Shown: positions 23,998-37,047, numbered from the stretch's first letter. The stretch is DNA of 64,000 nucleotides from Symbiodinium natans (GCA_905221605.1 CAJNDS010002765.1:186001-250000); one strand, 5' to 3'. The notes: generated by a model from the sequence alone, not told the origin. Translations and numbers: made by a program.

Positions 23998-26640
23998 CTC
24001 ACCTAAGTGCTGCCAGAATGGTCGCGGCCATCAGCTTTTCACACCCTTTCAGGGTGTTGGGGGTTGCTTTCTGAGCTTCGTCGGCACTGAGGCAAAACTG
24101 ACCAGAGCAGAAGGCGTGCTTGCACCGTCCTGCAGCTGGGCCCCACACTCGAGCTCCGGTATGCTCCTGCAGGCAACATGCAGCAGATCTACTTGGGCAT
24201 TCTTTGGTGTTCCCGACAACAGTTGAGAGTAGGTTTCTGCTGTGCCGTGCCATGCTGAGTTCGCTGAGCCCTGACTAGTTAGCAAGCCGGTCAAGACCTA
24301 GCATGCCTTGCGACTTCACCGAGTGCTTCGGCACGTTTTGACGAGCCCTTCTTTCTCACGCATCATTGTGCTCACTTGTTCCTTTCTTCGTTCGTTCTTG
24401 CCATCTTAACATATCAGCTCCATGTCCAATCTTCACAAGAACATATCTGCGATCATTATGAATAGTGGTTGTTGACGGTTCGGCCAGGCTCTACACGCGA
24501 GAGTGTTGGCTTCCACACGTCATCGAGGCATTGGCAGGCCTGCGTTCAAAGCAAGATCAAGCAGGGAAGGCATAAAAAGAGTTCCTGTGGCCCGACTGTC
24601 TAGCGAGGCTTCCTACGTGAGAGCAGCGCTGAGGCATGGACGGTTTTGTTTGTGCAATCCTGATGTATTGTGGTCCCGCCTGATGAGGTGACAACGGCTG
24701 AAGAAGCGTTGCCTCTGCAGCGCTTGGTGCAGGCCAGTCATTGCTTACAGACCGATGTGGGGGTTGATCGAGATTAGCTCGATTACTTGGGTCTTTGCAT
24801 AGTATGCTCCGTGCCCTGCAAGGCTTTGTCTCCAATGGCGTACAGCCGTCATGTTGTTTTTTCTGTTGTTGTGCTTGCCACGTGAGCTTGACACTCGGCA
24901 GGCAGCTGGTGCAAGCTGCGACATGTTTCTTCAGACAGCAAGGGGTTCTGGCTTCAGATTTTTTGAGATGCCACGTGCGTCAACCGAATAAACCCAAAAC
25001 AGTGGCATTGGCATGTCATGAGCTTTCGCGAGCTGCCGGTAAGGTCCGACACGAGGGTGTCACCTTCCGGCCGTTAGTGCCCAGCCTAACACAGATCGAG
25101 AGGCCCAGCATACAAGGGAAACCGCATGGTGCGAGGTTTTACCTGCGTCGTTGCTCAAGAGCATGATCGACAGGCCCAGAGAGCCAACTTTGACAAGCGT
25201 GGGTACCTGTCGCCTTTGACTGTTTTGTCAGGTTTCTTTCAAGCAAGGAAGAGGAGCAGCCACATCCCTAACATCGCCAAACATCGGCATGCTGGCTTAG
25301 TGAAACACGGGCAGTGACATTCTGACAAGTCGCGTTACCAAGGCAGTCGTCCACGGTCCAGGCGCTTTGCTTTTGTCTGCATCTCTCTTTCTCTCTCTCT
25401 CTCTCTCTTGCCCTTCTTTCGTCCCTCCCCTCACTTTCGCGCCGCCTTCAAGGAGAGGTCGCTCGACCCTTTGGCAGATGAGGCCATTGCCAGTCAAGCA
25501 AAGCGCAGTTTGACTTGCTTCCGGACCAGGGCCTGGAAAGCGGAATGTGGTTCCTCCTCAGCCGGAGCCGCATTGCTGTGTTCAGCAGTTGGCATCCGCA
25601 CCCAAGTCGTTGCCTTCCGTTTAATGCAGGCCATGGCTCCTTCCCCACAGCTTTTGTGCGGGCCCCGGAACTGGGAAGCAGAGCGAAGCAGAGCGAAGCA
25701 GCAGCTTTGGCAAGCCTTTGGCAAAGCCTTTGCCAGTTCGGAGCATGGCGTATGAGGCCTCACGCTGGGATGCAGGGAAGCGCCTTGCTACGGCCTTAGG
25801 AACTGCAGCCGGGCACTGTCACATGCCTTCACCTCACCGAAGAGTCAGGCCAAGACAAATTCGAATGCAGTGTCCCCAGTTTGCGCTTGGTGTGTTCAGG
25901 TACAGCTTGGTAGAACTTTTGAAACGGTAAAGAGGGAATGATTTCTGAGATTGTACTTGGCTTTGCAGGTTCTCCTGGCAATACAAGCAGACCCCAAGCA
26001 GGTGACTCAGGTTGGTATTCTGCATGTTCCGAGCTACTCAGCCGGACACTGCGGAAGTCGAAGCTTGGCACCGAACCCAGCCAAGCCCTATCCAAACCAC
26101 AGCCAACTTGTAATTGTAGGATGCATGTAGCCGGACGATACAGGGGAGGGTGAACCGCTCTTTCTGCTTGCTACATCTTGCAATATCTTGAAATGTGGAC
26201 TCGATCTTTCACATTCTTGCTGAGGTCCCCCAGCTTCCCAGAGCATATGTCGCTGAAGGGTGGTGGCGATGATGTGTGCGCACTCTCAGACATGTTTTAC
26301 CTGCGGCATGCTCGCCTACTTGTCGCCCCGAGTCTCAAGTGTCACAAAAAGTGGCAAAGCAGCGGTCTTGAGCTAGATGGAGCAATGCCAGAGCTGCTAA
26401 GCCATGAGCAAAGTGTACCTGGAGCATCGAGATGCACATCATGTTCCACCGGCACAAACCCCGGCAGAGGCGGCATCCTGTCTGGGCAGCTTTGTGCGAT
26501 CTGTTTGGGAAGACGTTTCGTGCCGCGATCAGATGTCATGCGTGCATAGGTGAGGGCCGCTGTGGAGTCTGCGGCGCAGGACACATGCAGTTTGCCGTCG
26601 CGCGATTCCGCCGGTTCACAGTGTTCGCTAGCTGGTTGAG
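23998..26640. other. No assigned gene; exon candidates upstream of the sirtuin
   Basis: After a TGCAG acceptor at 25970 a frame reads VLLAIQADPKQVTQVGILHV, which looks coding. At 25837 another reads AKTNSNAVSPVCAWCVQVQ. A short CT microsatellite lies at about 25384-25409 and a ten-base duplication (gcagagcgaa) at 25676-25700. Some of these may be the 5' exons of the sirtuin gene, whose N-terminus I could not locate. Confidence 0.35.
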
Positions 26641-28757
26641 GCAATTGCCAACTGCGATGCGCTGATCTTCACAGCAGGAGAGAAAAACTAATCCAAGAAA
26701 GACTGGGGGGGTCTTAAATCGGTTTAAGCCTAAGTGAAAAGTCCTCCAGGAGCCGGGATGGGAGTGGATTCTGGTCTGCCGGACTTCAGAGGTTCGACGG
26801 GTCTCTTCAAAGACCGTGAGGTTGCAATGACCTACGAGGCTCGGTGTGCTCCAGTGCTCCACTCTGTGACTTGATCTCTGAGTGACTTGCGCTCTACCGC
26901 TTTGCTGTTGCTCAGGAGATGAGCGACGACAAGTGGTTTGCGGAGGATCCTTTGCGACGCGCCTAAACCCCCCAAAAAGACGCGGCTTCCGTTAACGACT
27001 CTCAGACAACTTTTTTTCTCCTAGATATGTAGAACCTGTGGAATTTCTGCAGGACATGCTCTTGCCATTCTCCGTTCTCTGGCTTGTCTGTGAACATGAA
27101 CGCTCAGGTTCGCATGGGGCATCAACTACACACAGTTGTCTATGTACCGACATACAGAACCTCATGAAGGCGCCTGGGCTCCACTTTTCTATGTTGGTGG
27201 AGCCCTTGCGCTCGACCCTGCGTTCCTTTGGCTGACCTGTGTCCTGCTTCAAAAGCCTTTCTATCCTTTGTTTCCCTATACCTCGCTTCGTTACTTGCTC
27301 CTCATCTTGTGGGCTCTTTCTCGTGCATCGTGGTACTGTTGCAGGCTACGCAGTCTTACACCGTTGGGCCACAACCCTTGACAAGCCATACTATGTGTGG
27401 ACCTCGAACATCGACGGAATGTTTGAAAAGGCCGGCTTTTCTCCGGAGAAGGTGGTCGCATGCCACGGTGACTTACACCATCTACAGTGCACGAAGGACA
27501 GGAGGAGGCGCCGCAGGGCATTTTGCCGGAGGAACCCTCCGCAGCAGTTCCTTCTATGATTCTATAAGGCTCCATGTGCAAGCCATGGAGAATCACAGAG
27601 ATGACAGGTGTAGAGGTGTGGAAGAGGATGGCTCTGATGAAGTTTGGCCGGCTGCAGTCATTCCTGACGGCTTGGAATCCGAGATAGATCCCGGAGCCCG
27701 GAGCTTAGACGTTTGCATTTTTGCAGCGGCGGTGTTCGCACCGTCTTGTGCTTTAAGACTGTGAGGCACTTCGTTTCCGCGACCCAGTGCAGTTGGAGCG
27801 CGACTGCTTTAAGTGCCCTCGGTGTGGTTCTCTTGCAAGACCCAATGCCGCTTAGCATGCAAGGGCTGCACACCAGACTCACCCTGGTCATTATCGAGCG
27901 CAGACGTGACTGCAGCAAGGTTTGGTTTTGCCATGACAAGAATTACAATGCCACTTGACACATAAGCGGGTTGCATTCTCCCCAGCAAGCCCCGAAGTGT
28001 CGACTCCATTGTGCCTGGTACTGTCTGGGCAAGGCATCCAAAGATGCCATCGCTCGAGGCGACCAGTACAATCGGCCTGTTCCTCAGTTGGAGGATGTTG
28101 GAGGTTAGTGACCGGTTGATGTGTTGATGTGCATGAGTTTCGTTTTTGGGCGCCAGGTGGCTGTGGGCGCTGCAGGAAAAACATGCTGCCATCGTGGTCA
28201 TCGAGTGTGGAGGGGGACTCGCGATTCCCAGTGTCCGTGTTCAGGGAGAGGCTGGACGTAAGAGCACTCAGCAACAGTACAGACAACATTTTTCAAAGAC
28301 ACAGATGTGCCCCCAGAAGAGCAGTGCCAGTACCCCAGGATGCAGTGGATGGAGCGGGCAAAGGATCCCGTCTGATACGGATAAATCCGACCCACTGCAA
28401 GGTGCAGGGTGCCCTGAAATCCCTGGAACACTTGGCTTCTTGCACTGCTGCACCCCGGATCAGGGTCTGGGAGAATCTAATCGGGCTGCAAGGCGTAAAC
28501 CGTTGCAAGATTCTGTCTATTTGTCGCTGGAGGTGCCACCAACAACTGGAATCGGCATTCCAATGGGCAGCATGGAAGGCGTCACCTGTGAGGTGTTTCT
28601 AACGCACGATTGAAAACATGAAGCAGAGCGTAAAGAGACATGTCATGTAGCTGAAGGATTGAAAATGCTCGATGCAGCCCTCACAAAGCCCAAAGCTGGG
28701 AGCACTGTGAGCAAGGATGCGAAGGCATTCTTGCCAGATCTTGTCAGATCTTGTTAG
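26641..28757 (+). CDS. Sirtuin (SIR2-family NAD-dependent protein deacylase)
   Basis: Exons: 26641-26677, 26750-26838, 26916-26953, 27108-27169, 27345-27501, 27608-27695, 27766-27846, about 27920-27953, a weak one near 28060, 28157-28250, 28339-28401, 28533-28578 and 28657-28757 (stop 28755-28757). Joined in phase they give the NAD-binding GAGMGVDSGLPDFRG, then MSDDKWFAEDPLFAWG, the catalytic TSNIDGMFEKAGF and HGDLHHLQC (catalytic His), zinc-site cysteines in LQCTKDRC and CPRCGSLARPN, then IVVIECGGGLAIPSVR, SRLIRINPTHC and GIGIPMGSMEG. The family removes acyl groups from lysine using NAD. The TSN-DG and GLPDFRG forms resemble bacterial and protist members more than animal SIRT1-7. Total is about 300 residues, normal for a catalytic core. 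The weakest part is 27847-28156. The true start lies upstream. Confidence 0.9.
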
Positions 28758-28770
28758 ATTTTGTCAGCAT
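28728..28770. repeat. Short tandem duplication at the sirtuin stop codon
   Basis: The word gatcttgtca is repeated about three times with changes, spanning the stop codon of the sirtuin frame. Confidence 0.7.
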
Positions 28771-29269
28771 GTCCTCATTTGTTGCCTCTCAGACATGTGG
28801 AACATCTTGGGATGGTTCTGTGAGTTGGGGCGAGTTCTGCTGAGGCAGCTCGGAAGCCATCTCCAAAGCCGCGCAAAGCGCCCATCAAGTGAGCGGCAAA
28901 GCACCGCCCATGGCCGGCTGCCTTCTGCGTTGCCAGGAGGAAAAAGCAGAATAGGTGACCAGCAGGCAATGCACCAGTAGCCCCGGCCAGCCTTGCCTTG
29001 TTGAAGCATCGCCTAAAGTCTAAGGATCTTTCCTGCTGGAACTCTGTTTCGCCTGGTCCGCATGTCACGAACAACAAGTTCAGAACTTGATTCAGAGGCG
29101 AGTCAGCGAGTCATGGCCAGGGCTCGGTTCGATGCTACTACCCGGACTGCTACCCTCTGTTGCCCACAAGGCATGTCCGAAGGGCTCGGCCATGCAGTGG
29201 CCTGTGACCGTTGTCGAGCTGGCTGCCACCGATCCACGCCCACAGGTCGCGTCTCAGCGTTAAGGGATG
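28758..29269. other. Intergenic or intron
   Basis: Several frames are open on both strands (for example minus-strand 28764-29009), but no exon pattern or family could be recognised. Confidence 0.35.
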
Positions 29270-29977
29270 TTAAGGGTTTTGTTTGCAAAAGCCTTCGTCG
29301 AAGTTTCGTGGCAGGCCTTCTTGCTTTTGCAGCGCCGGTCAGTTCTGCAGTCAGGCGAATTTCAGGTGGGGGGCCAGCTGCCAACGCTTCGTAATTGCCC
29401 GGCTGCAAGTGGCAGTGTCCAGAGCACCGCCCGCTCTTTTTGTGCAGGACGCGCTGCTGTCCTGGGCAGCAGAGTTGAGAGGCATCGGCAAGATTCCGCA
29501 AGGCACTCCCCACACAAAGCATGAATTGCATGCGGTGGCCAGGAGCAGAGCGTCAGCAGCGCATCCGAGATGCTGCAGCATGGCTCCAGCCTGAGCGTGT
29601 CAAGACTTCTGGAAATGCAAGCAGGCCGGCAGCAGTTTTTTCAACGACGTTTCTGATAAACACAGCGAATCACATGTGGCCCACCTGCTTGGCGATGTTT
29701 TGTGACGGCGGATGTCAGCCGCTCAGTGTTTCGAGGCTCTATCAGAGTGATCAGCAAAAGGCGCGCACTGTGTTTGTGTGTTTTTTAAGTCTTTTGCATG
29801 TGGGCTCTCGCAGGTGGCGGAGACTTTGTTGGAGAGGCTGTTCCCCATGCACAACTCCATACGACTCCCTCCGGTGTGCTGTAGCGTGTAAAGATTTCCA
29901 GGTTGCTGCAGCCTGATTCTCCCAGTGATACGGGGGATGATGTGGTCGAGGAGGCCCCAGGAAAGACAGCTCGTTGA
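29270..29977 (+). CDS. 3' part of an unidentified gene
   Basis: An exon around 29275-29367 reads AKAFVEVSWQAFLLLQRRSV and ends GEFQ at a GT donor. It joins in phase to 29448-29481 (DALLSWAAELRG), then via GC to 29814-29877 (GGDFVGEAVPHAQLHTTPS), then via GC to 29902-29977 (LLQPDSPSDTGDDVVEEAPG) with a stop at 29975-29977. Four exons in agreeing phase make the gene real. The acidic C-terminal tail looks disordered. I do not recognise the family. Upstream exons were not found. Confidence 0.6.
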
Positions 29978-31386
29978 CTCTCTGGCAGCGCCCGTCATGG
30001 CAGGAGCGACTTGAAATCCACGCTCTGGAGCGCCGACCCGCGCATGCACGCTTGTTGCCAAGCGCGTTGAGAGAGTACTATTTCATAGTATCTTCTTGCA
30101 TGTTCTTGCGTTCTCGTGCTTTCCAACAGTCGTTGGCCTTTTCCTAGGTCTCTGCATGCTGCCCACCTGAGGGGCATGGTAGTTGCCATTTGTTAACGAA
30201 ACAACTCGAACCTAGGAGCGTTAATGATACCTTTGCTCTGGCTGAACAGCGGCTGGGCAAGCCGAGGGCCTGTCTAACATGGATCCGGAGCCTCACAGCA
30301 TCTCAAAACGCGCAGTGCGCATATGCGGAAGCAGGAGACACAGGGGAGACAGAAGGCCTGGGGGCCACAATGCAGGCTTGAAGGTGGAGGTGGCCCTGGG
30401 TTGAATACAAGCACGTGCGAAGTGCCCGACGAGTTTCCGAGTCATGGAACAGCATTCGCAGGCTACATGCAAACCGTTTTCAAAGTGTTCAGTATCGCAT
30501 CGCATCTTGGAAAAGACGCAGAGCACAGCATGACGCAGCATTGCACAAAAACAAAGTTAAGCGAGCGAATGGCTTGTTGGAAGCAGCTCAACCCTGTGCC
30601 CTTGCTGAAGTTTAGCATATCTTTCAGTTCTTTCAGTTCTTTCCTAGAGGTGGCAAATGAAATGAAACTGGTGACTGAGGTGCGGTCTGTGCACTTCGAG
30701 TCAGCCCTTCCTTGACCGGCCGGAACCAGGAAGTTCTGACAGAGCAAATGACCACCTCCAGCCCTATGCTCGGGTGGAGATGAAGCATGTTGAAGTGTGA
30801 GGGTTGTCGTCCGTGCTGTCCTGTACATCTTTTCGCCTCGCTCTTGCCCTCGCTCTTTGTGTCTCTTTGTATTATTTCGTATTTCTCTCTCAGGAGCCTT
30901 TCTCATCTTGCCTTGCACTCGCGCGTGCTACACAACGGCTGGCCATTGCTGAGTTTCACAAACCGGGAGTACACATGCGGACGATTGTTGAAGACTAACT
31001 TCCCGAGCGAGTTGTACGTTCGAACCGAAAGTATGTCCAGCACACATTGGAGATCTTGTGACTTGTTGACTCATGGCATTGTGACTGTACTCAGTTTTGC
31101 ACACCTGCGGCACCGCTCGATCTTCCACGCCTGCTGTCTCATTCTCACAGTCCATGCACAAACCTCAGTCTCAAGTGTCCAAGACCGAGGCATTGATACT
31201 CGACCTCCTTTCTCGTGGCCGCAAGTCGAATTGGTGGCACAAAGATTTGGCGACTTCCAGCTTGAAAAGCAGCAGCCTCGAACACACTTGGACAGGTGCG
31301 GGTCTGTGCAGTTGACACCTGCAGTTGGCATCGGCTTGCCATGTGAGGTCATTACCCTCTGAACGAGATCTCAATTTCTTGCTCAG
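29978..31386. other. No confident gene
   Basis: A basic frame at 30415-30615 (RRVSESWNSIRRLHANR) and an open frame at 31140-31250 (SKTEALILDLLSRGRKSNWW) could be exons, the latter perhaps upstream of the gene that follows. Boundaries are unclear. Bases 30785-30910 are rich in CT. Confidence 0.3.
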
Positions 31387-31782
31387 GCGTGCCGAGCGGG
31401 CTGAGGTTCTGCTCTCGTTTGGTTTTGTCGCCTGTGATGCTTGGGCAGGCCAGCGCAAATTGCCGAGGCGGTGCCAGTTGTGTTCCGGGTCGATCAATCT
31501 TCATCTCCCTTTGAACGGCCGAGTCCATACTGATCCCACTTTGCACTGCTTGCAGGGTGAGCGAGTGGTCTTCAAGGTGCACAATCCGGAGGACTCAAGG
31601 GACTTTGTGGAATGTCAGTAGCAACCTCAGCATGTGTGTCCCGAGTGAGCAGATGTGTGATCCGAGCTTAGATCATTGACAGGTGCCTTGCCCTGGAACA
31701 TGCGGCAGAGCGAGGTGCGAGCTGCCAGCGTCTGCAAGGGCCTCGTGACCTCTGGCCGCTGGCGATACAAGTAGGAAGATGA
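31387..31782 (+). CDS. Exons of an unidentified gene
   Basis: 31387-31444 reads RAERAEVLLSFGFVACDAW and joins through a GC donor in phase to 31556-31618, reading GERVVFKVHNPEDSRDFVEC. A GT donor then allows a third exon from 31683, reading CLALEHAAERGASCQRLQ, with a stop near 31782. An alternative frame for the last exon ends in RWRYK at 31770. The middle exon looks like a beta-rich segment. Family unknown. Confidence 0.45.
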
Positions 31783-33797
31783 GGGCTACGGTCTATGGTC
31801 AACGAGTCAGAGCTTGACTCTGCTCAATGCCTTGCCTTGATGCACGTCCCCTGCATCTCCACAAGTTATCGCACCATGCAGTTGCGAGCTTCTTGCTTGG
31901 CAAAGGTTGCGATCTCAAGACACCCGAGAAGCGCTTCTATCACTGGATTTGCCCGGAGGAGCTGTCATAAGTATTCAGACTGTCAAGCTAGGGAAAGAGC
32001 AGTGACAAGAACAGTCATGTCTAGACAGGAAAGGGCACTTGTTTCTGCAGGGCCTTGTCTTTTCTGCAGCGACCTCAGGGAAGCCGACAGTTGCAGAGTT
32101 CACGCTCGCGTTGTTACCCTGGATGTTTGCACTGAAGCGTAGTTTGGTGTTTTAGCGGGCGGCCTGGAGCTGCGCTCCGACTCCTACTATTTTGTTGGAG
32201 TTGAAGGACCTCATGTTGTTCACTGACGCGATAGCAGCCCGCCCCCCACCCCTCCGAAGAAGAACACGGCTGCAGATGAAGGGTTGGAAAGGCAGTTTTC
32301 CAGCCCAAAACATCCCAGCCCCCATTCTCGGTTCGAGATGAGTCAGGGTTGACACGACGGCTGGGACGCCCTGAGTTTGGCCTTTGGCCACGTTCCAAAA
32401 GCTTAGGGAGAGGCGCACCCCAATCAGGTAGAAAGATTCCCATGTTGGGCCTTCCGGAGATGGCTTCCCTCCTGAGGTCTGAAGGCCTGATGTCGGATTG
32501 CAGGAGCTGCTCAGGAGCTGCTCTTACCGAGTTCGACAACAACCCAAAGGTTTGGGCTAAACAGTGGCTAGACTTAGTGACAACTGCTGGAGCATGCTGG
32601 AGCCACATTGACATACAAAGGCTTGTGCCTTCAAGCCAAACTGTTGGAGGAGAGCCCGCAACCGCCATTGTCCCATAGCAGCGACAAACAGAGACAAAGC
32701 AGACGACAGCCCTTGCCCATGGGCACGCCATTTCAGAGCTGTGAACAGTCCGTGATGATCCATCGACAATGGTTTTCTGGAACCAACCAACCAAAGCCAC
32801 GCACCAAGATTCGTGCCCGATACCGACTCATACCAGAAAGGAGGATGAGTCTTGACGAATTCGTATTGTCTCTGCCCGAATCCAAGCCCAATTTCACTTC
32901 GATCCTCCTTGCATGATCAGGATGTTATGCAATAGCACAAAGGTTGCTTTTCTGGCTCTCATGCCTGTCGTTTTCGTAGTTGTTTCTTGTCGTTCTGAGT
33001 GCTGCACCGTGGGAAGGCCAGGGCAGATGCTTGCAGACGCGGCCCAGGCTTCGATGTCAAGATCTTCTCTACCCACCCTCGGTTTTTGCATATCTTTCCC
33101 AGTTTCTTTCCCATGCTTTGCCTCGTGCAGGCGGCAGACTCTGCCAAGCTGGGCTCGCTTTTCGCGGCCGTTGGTGAGGCCTGTCGCCGAGAATGAGCTG
33201 CAGCATCGTACATCGATGGACCAGAGGAGCTGCGTGCCAGGCTGTTGGAAGCGTCACTGCTGATCCGGCCTTGGACATTCTTCGACTGTCTTAGACTCTT
33301 AGATGCTTTGTTGGTGCCCGGTGGCATTGCATGCGTGCTCGTTTGGCCGAAGGCCCTTTTGGAGTTCAACCACGCGGCAGCAACTCGTGAGTTTGCCGCG
33401 GACTTTGTCAGTTGCTGTGCGCCTCGCACAGACATGTTTTGGACCTACGTGCAAGGTGTGGGATCTGCAGCGGTGCTTTCAAGTGGTGGAGTCGCACGTC
33501 GTGGATGTCAAGGAGGAGCCGAGACCATTCGAGAGCCGAGCCCTCGAGAGAGCCCACTGAATTGATGAGACATGTCGGTGTGATCCTTTTCTTTTTGAGA
33601 GAGAGAGAGATAGATTGAGCAGAGAGCAGAGATCTTGTTGCGTTTGTCTCCTGCAAAGAGGAGCAACGGGATTTGGTCCAGAGAGTGCCCCCCCCTCTCG
33701 AAAGCCAGCGAAACCCACTCACAAACGATCTGAGCATGGAGAGCAGTTTCTGAGAAAACCATTTTTAAAAACACAAAGCACGCCCAAACTCGGCCAG
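31783..33797. other. Unassigned; overlapping open frames
   Basis: A 228-codon minus-strand frame (32114-32800) and plus-strand frames of 70 to 110 codons overlap it. None is clearly real. At 33230-33450 a plus frame reads LLEASLLIRPWTFFDCLRLL and then VPGGIACVLVWPKALLEF. At about 33453-33558 another reads VWDLQRCFQVVESHVVDVKE. These look coding but their joins are not resolved. A GA microsatellite lies at 33598-33609. Confidence 0.3.
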
Positions 33798-34003
33798 GTA
33801 TTGGAAGCTCAGCGCCTGCAGCTGACATCTTTGCTGCCGAAGCTCCGTCGCATGAGGCCCAACTGCTGCAGTCAACGTCGTGCAACGTCATGGACACCGA
33901 GAGCTTTTGCATCAAAATTGAAAGCTTAGGATCCATTGTCCACAATGACCCGAACGACTACAACCTTGTCGTTGGCGCCGATGGCCGGACCTGGCCGAAA
34001 GTT
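33798..34003 (+). CDS. Exon of an unidentified protein, possibly a flavin-binding enzyme
   Basis: After a GCCAG acceptor one frame stays open for 68 codons and reads SSAPAADIFAAEAPSHEAQ, then CIKIESLGSIVHNDPNDYN and LVVGADGRTW. It stops just after, at a likely donor. The 'YNLVVGADGR' ending resembles the dinucleotide-binding segment of FAD-dependent monooxygenases ('YDLLVGADGxxS'). That is a single short match, so the assignment is only a suggestion. Confidence 0.45.
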
Positions 34004-37000
34004 TAGGATACAACTCTTTTTCCGACCTTGCTAGTGGCCAAGTCATGGAGCAGCACGACGCGGTCATGAAATCATCTGCCATCTCTTGTCCTCAGGGAAG
34101 GTTGGAGTTCTTGACTTCGGAGACATGCGAGGGCCTTATGGTATCCGTTGGTATCCTCGAAGTCTCTTCAAGTACAACTGGCTCTTCAGTTTCCATCGCC
34201 AGCTAGGCTGTACAGCTACACTTGTTCGGATGCTGCGATTGGCATGGTTGCAGTCTCAGCTCATCGACAAGATCCGTAGCTGAGCTCTGTCTTGCACGAT
34301 CTGAGCCTGCTTGAGGCATATCTCTTGTTTCACGTGCCCGAGAGCGCGTCCCTCACAGAAGGCCTCGCAACCATTCAATGCTATTAGGCTTGCTGTGTCA
34401 TAGCTACCACGAGCAGGCCGTGAGATGACAAGATGGCAAGAAAACAGCGGTGCCGAGTTGTGAGAGACAGGTGTTCGACCCTTCGTGGAGGCGTTTCATC
34501 GTAAGTGCCCTCTCCAGGAGGCGCACGTGCAAAAGACAACATGTGCAAAGATGTGCAAAACGAGTTGACCCTGTTCTGCAAACTCTGCGTGCTCTTTGGC
34601 TTTCTCTGTGTTGCCGTGGCTTCCTATGTCTCAGGCCGAAGCCGATGCAATCTTTGCGCTTGCGGTATGTCGCGCCTGCTTCTCACGGCAAAGCACGGTC
34701 ATGACTCGGTGTACTGTGGCATCATCTGTTTGTGATCTCTGACGCGAAAGCCGTGATGTCCCTAATATCATGTAGTATATGTAGTGGCATCCAGCACCAG
34801 TGGGCTTTGTGATGTTTCTACATGTTTCTCAGCCACCTCATGCCACCGCACATAGGTTTGTACCTCAGTCTGTATGTCTGCCTATCAAAGCAGACTGGAT
34901 CCTGGCAATGAGCAGCTGACTCGGATTATTGTGACTGCCAGACATGAGCTTTGGCTATGCTCGCAGTATTCGGCATGATTCCGGGAATGGGCACGCTTTG
35001 GTAAGCTAGCCTCGGAGGTATCTGCTGATCAGTGCCAAGCCAGCTTGGAGGCCAGGAGGGGAGCATTGCGCAAGTGCAAGCGGGTGAATTCGAAAAATGT
35101 TTTCTCCTGATAATTTCTCATTCATCTGGACTGTGAATGTGTTTTGTTGCCGGCTGGTTGGTCTTGACGTCGTCGTCTCTCTAAGCTGTATAGAGCCCCC
35201 GGTTGGGTAGCTGGCTACCCAATCGCAAGGCCGTAATGTGACAGGGCCGCAACAGGGTCAATCTGGAAGCTGACCACATTCTTACCTGTGTTGAAAAACG
35301 CAACGGCGTGGATTCGGTTGTTCTGGATGATTCTGGATGTGTTGTTGTTGTCATCGGCAACCCAAGAGTGACTGGTTCTCAGCCCCAACCCAAATCTCTT
35401 ACCACGCTTTTGGTCGCTGTCCTCAAATCAAGTTCATGTACCAAAGACTCGCCGAACAGTTCTGAGTCTTCTCGTGCTTCTCGGATGCAAGAGCTCCCAG
35501 ACTCGGTTTCGACGATCCGTTCACAAGCGTACTTGAGCTCACCTGGGGATCTTTCTTCTGCGCAACCAAGTTTGATGGAGACTTGGGATGCTTCGTTGTC
35601 CCAGATCACAAACATGTTGTGTTGTCGTTCTGTTGTGGTTGTCATTGCTTCCGTTACCATTGTTAGTTCGGTCTGCTTGTGGCTGTGGCTGAGGCAGCGG
35701 TGGTTGCCACGGGTGGCTTTGCCTGATCGCGTTCTGGTTCGTACTGTATTGTTTGGTTGCAGTTCGATTCGTGCTGAGCCTCGATTGCACCTTGTCCGGG
35801 CAATTGTAAAACGCTTGCGCCGGCCGCCTCGGCAGCCGGGCCTGCCCACGGACAGGAAATGAGGTTTCTGGGAAGGGCCTCAAAAAAGGGGAGGCCGGGT
35901 CCCAGGTCTCCAATTGCATGGAGGTCCAGAGGGAGTCGCAGGGGGGGGGTCCCGGAAGCCGAGGCGAATATGCGAAGTTGTCGCTGGATGTGCATCGGTT
36001 GATGGTCCCGCTTTCTGCTTTTTTCTGCCAGGCTGCTGGAGCGTGTGGACGAATTCTCGAGCGAGAGTGCCAAGGCGATGCAACACTTGGGCCTGTAGGC
36101 ATAGACCGCACTTCGTTTGTGTCCAAAGTGCCGCCAATCTGAAGTTCTGGGATCCCGAGCCCCGAGGTATCAAACTCAAACCACCACAGAGCTCCAGAGC
36201 TGCAGTTGTACCATACAACACTGTTACAACACTGCCCCAAGAACTACGAAGCCGCACATGGGCTCTGCTGGACAGTTTTCGCGCCAGGTTGTTTTGCGAC
36301 AGGCGTGTGGTTTCCTGCCAGCTTGAGACAAGTCGTGGAGGCGGATGCGTTTTGCCAGAAGGCTCTTTGTTTCACCCACCCTGGCAAGTTCGCGCCTTCG
36401 CAAGCGAAACAGTCCGCTTCCTGCCCTTCAGTAAAGTATTGTGGGCGGTGACTGTATATTGAGCATGGACCAAGCAGCAGATTCCTCACATTTTCCGCTC
36501 CTGCCTCGAGATCATGGATTGTGTTTCTGGTCTTGCATCATATATGTGCTAAGTTAGCTGTTCCATTTTCGTAGTTCTGGAGAATCTGGAGCTTGCAGCA
36601 AGTCACTGTCATAGCCATAGCCTAGAAAGTAACGTTGATTGACACAAATCCGCCCAGCCAGCTGCCACCATGGCGCTCAAGGTCCTCCCGCACTAGAATC
36701 CAACACGCTGCAATAAACGCCTGGTGTGTGATTTTCTGAAGGTTCCCACGTTAGACCTGAATGATGGAAAGCCTGCAACTTAGTGCGCGGTGATTTCTGT
36801 GCACTACCCCTTCGATTGTCCTCCATTGTCCTGGCTAAGCTACTGCTATTTAGTGAGCCGAAGAATGGCTTCCGAGCCTCCTCGCGAGATCGAGCTTTAG
36901 ACAGTTTCCTAGGTTCGAAACCAGAGAAGGAACAAACAGGGGATGCACATGTATCTTGACATCCAGTAGGGCGAGCCAGATAATATGTGGCAATAAAGTG

Positions 37001-37047
37001 CCTGAAGAACATTGGAGCTGTTCGTGCATCTTGTTCGTTTTGTTCAG
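34004..37047. other. No confident gene; several ambiguous open frames
   Basis: 34518-34735 reads NELTLFCKLCVLFGFLCVAV, a hydrophobic stretch that could be a membrane segment. 35308-35862 has a 184-codon plus frame and a 156-codon minus frame over the same bases; neither shows a known motif. 35914-36462 has a 182-codon plus frame (NLKFWDPEPRGIKLKPPQSS) that may be an exon. A run of nine G lies at about 35941-35949. The region 34740-35300 shows nothing. Confidence 0.3.

Noticed and set aside
32114-32800. 228-codon open frame on the minus strand
   Set aside because: Plus-strand frames over the same bases are also long, no motif is recognisable, and every identified gene is on the plus strand.
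35379-36240. Minus-strand open frames of 156 and 233 codons
   Set aside because: They overlap a 184-codon plus frame. The G/C- and A/C-rich composition removes stops on both strands, and no retroelement or enzyme motif could be confirmed.
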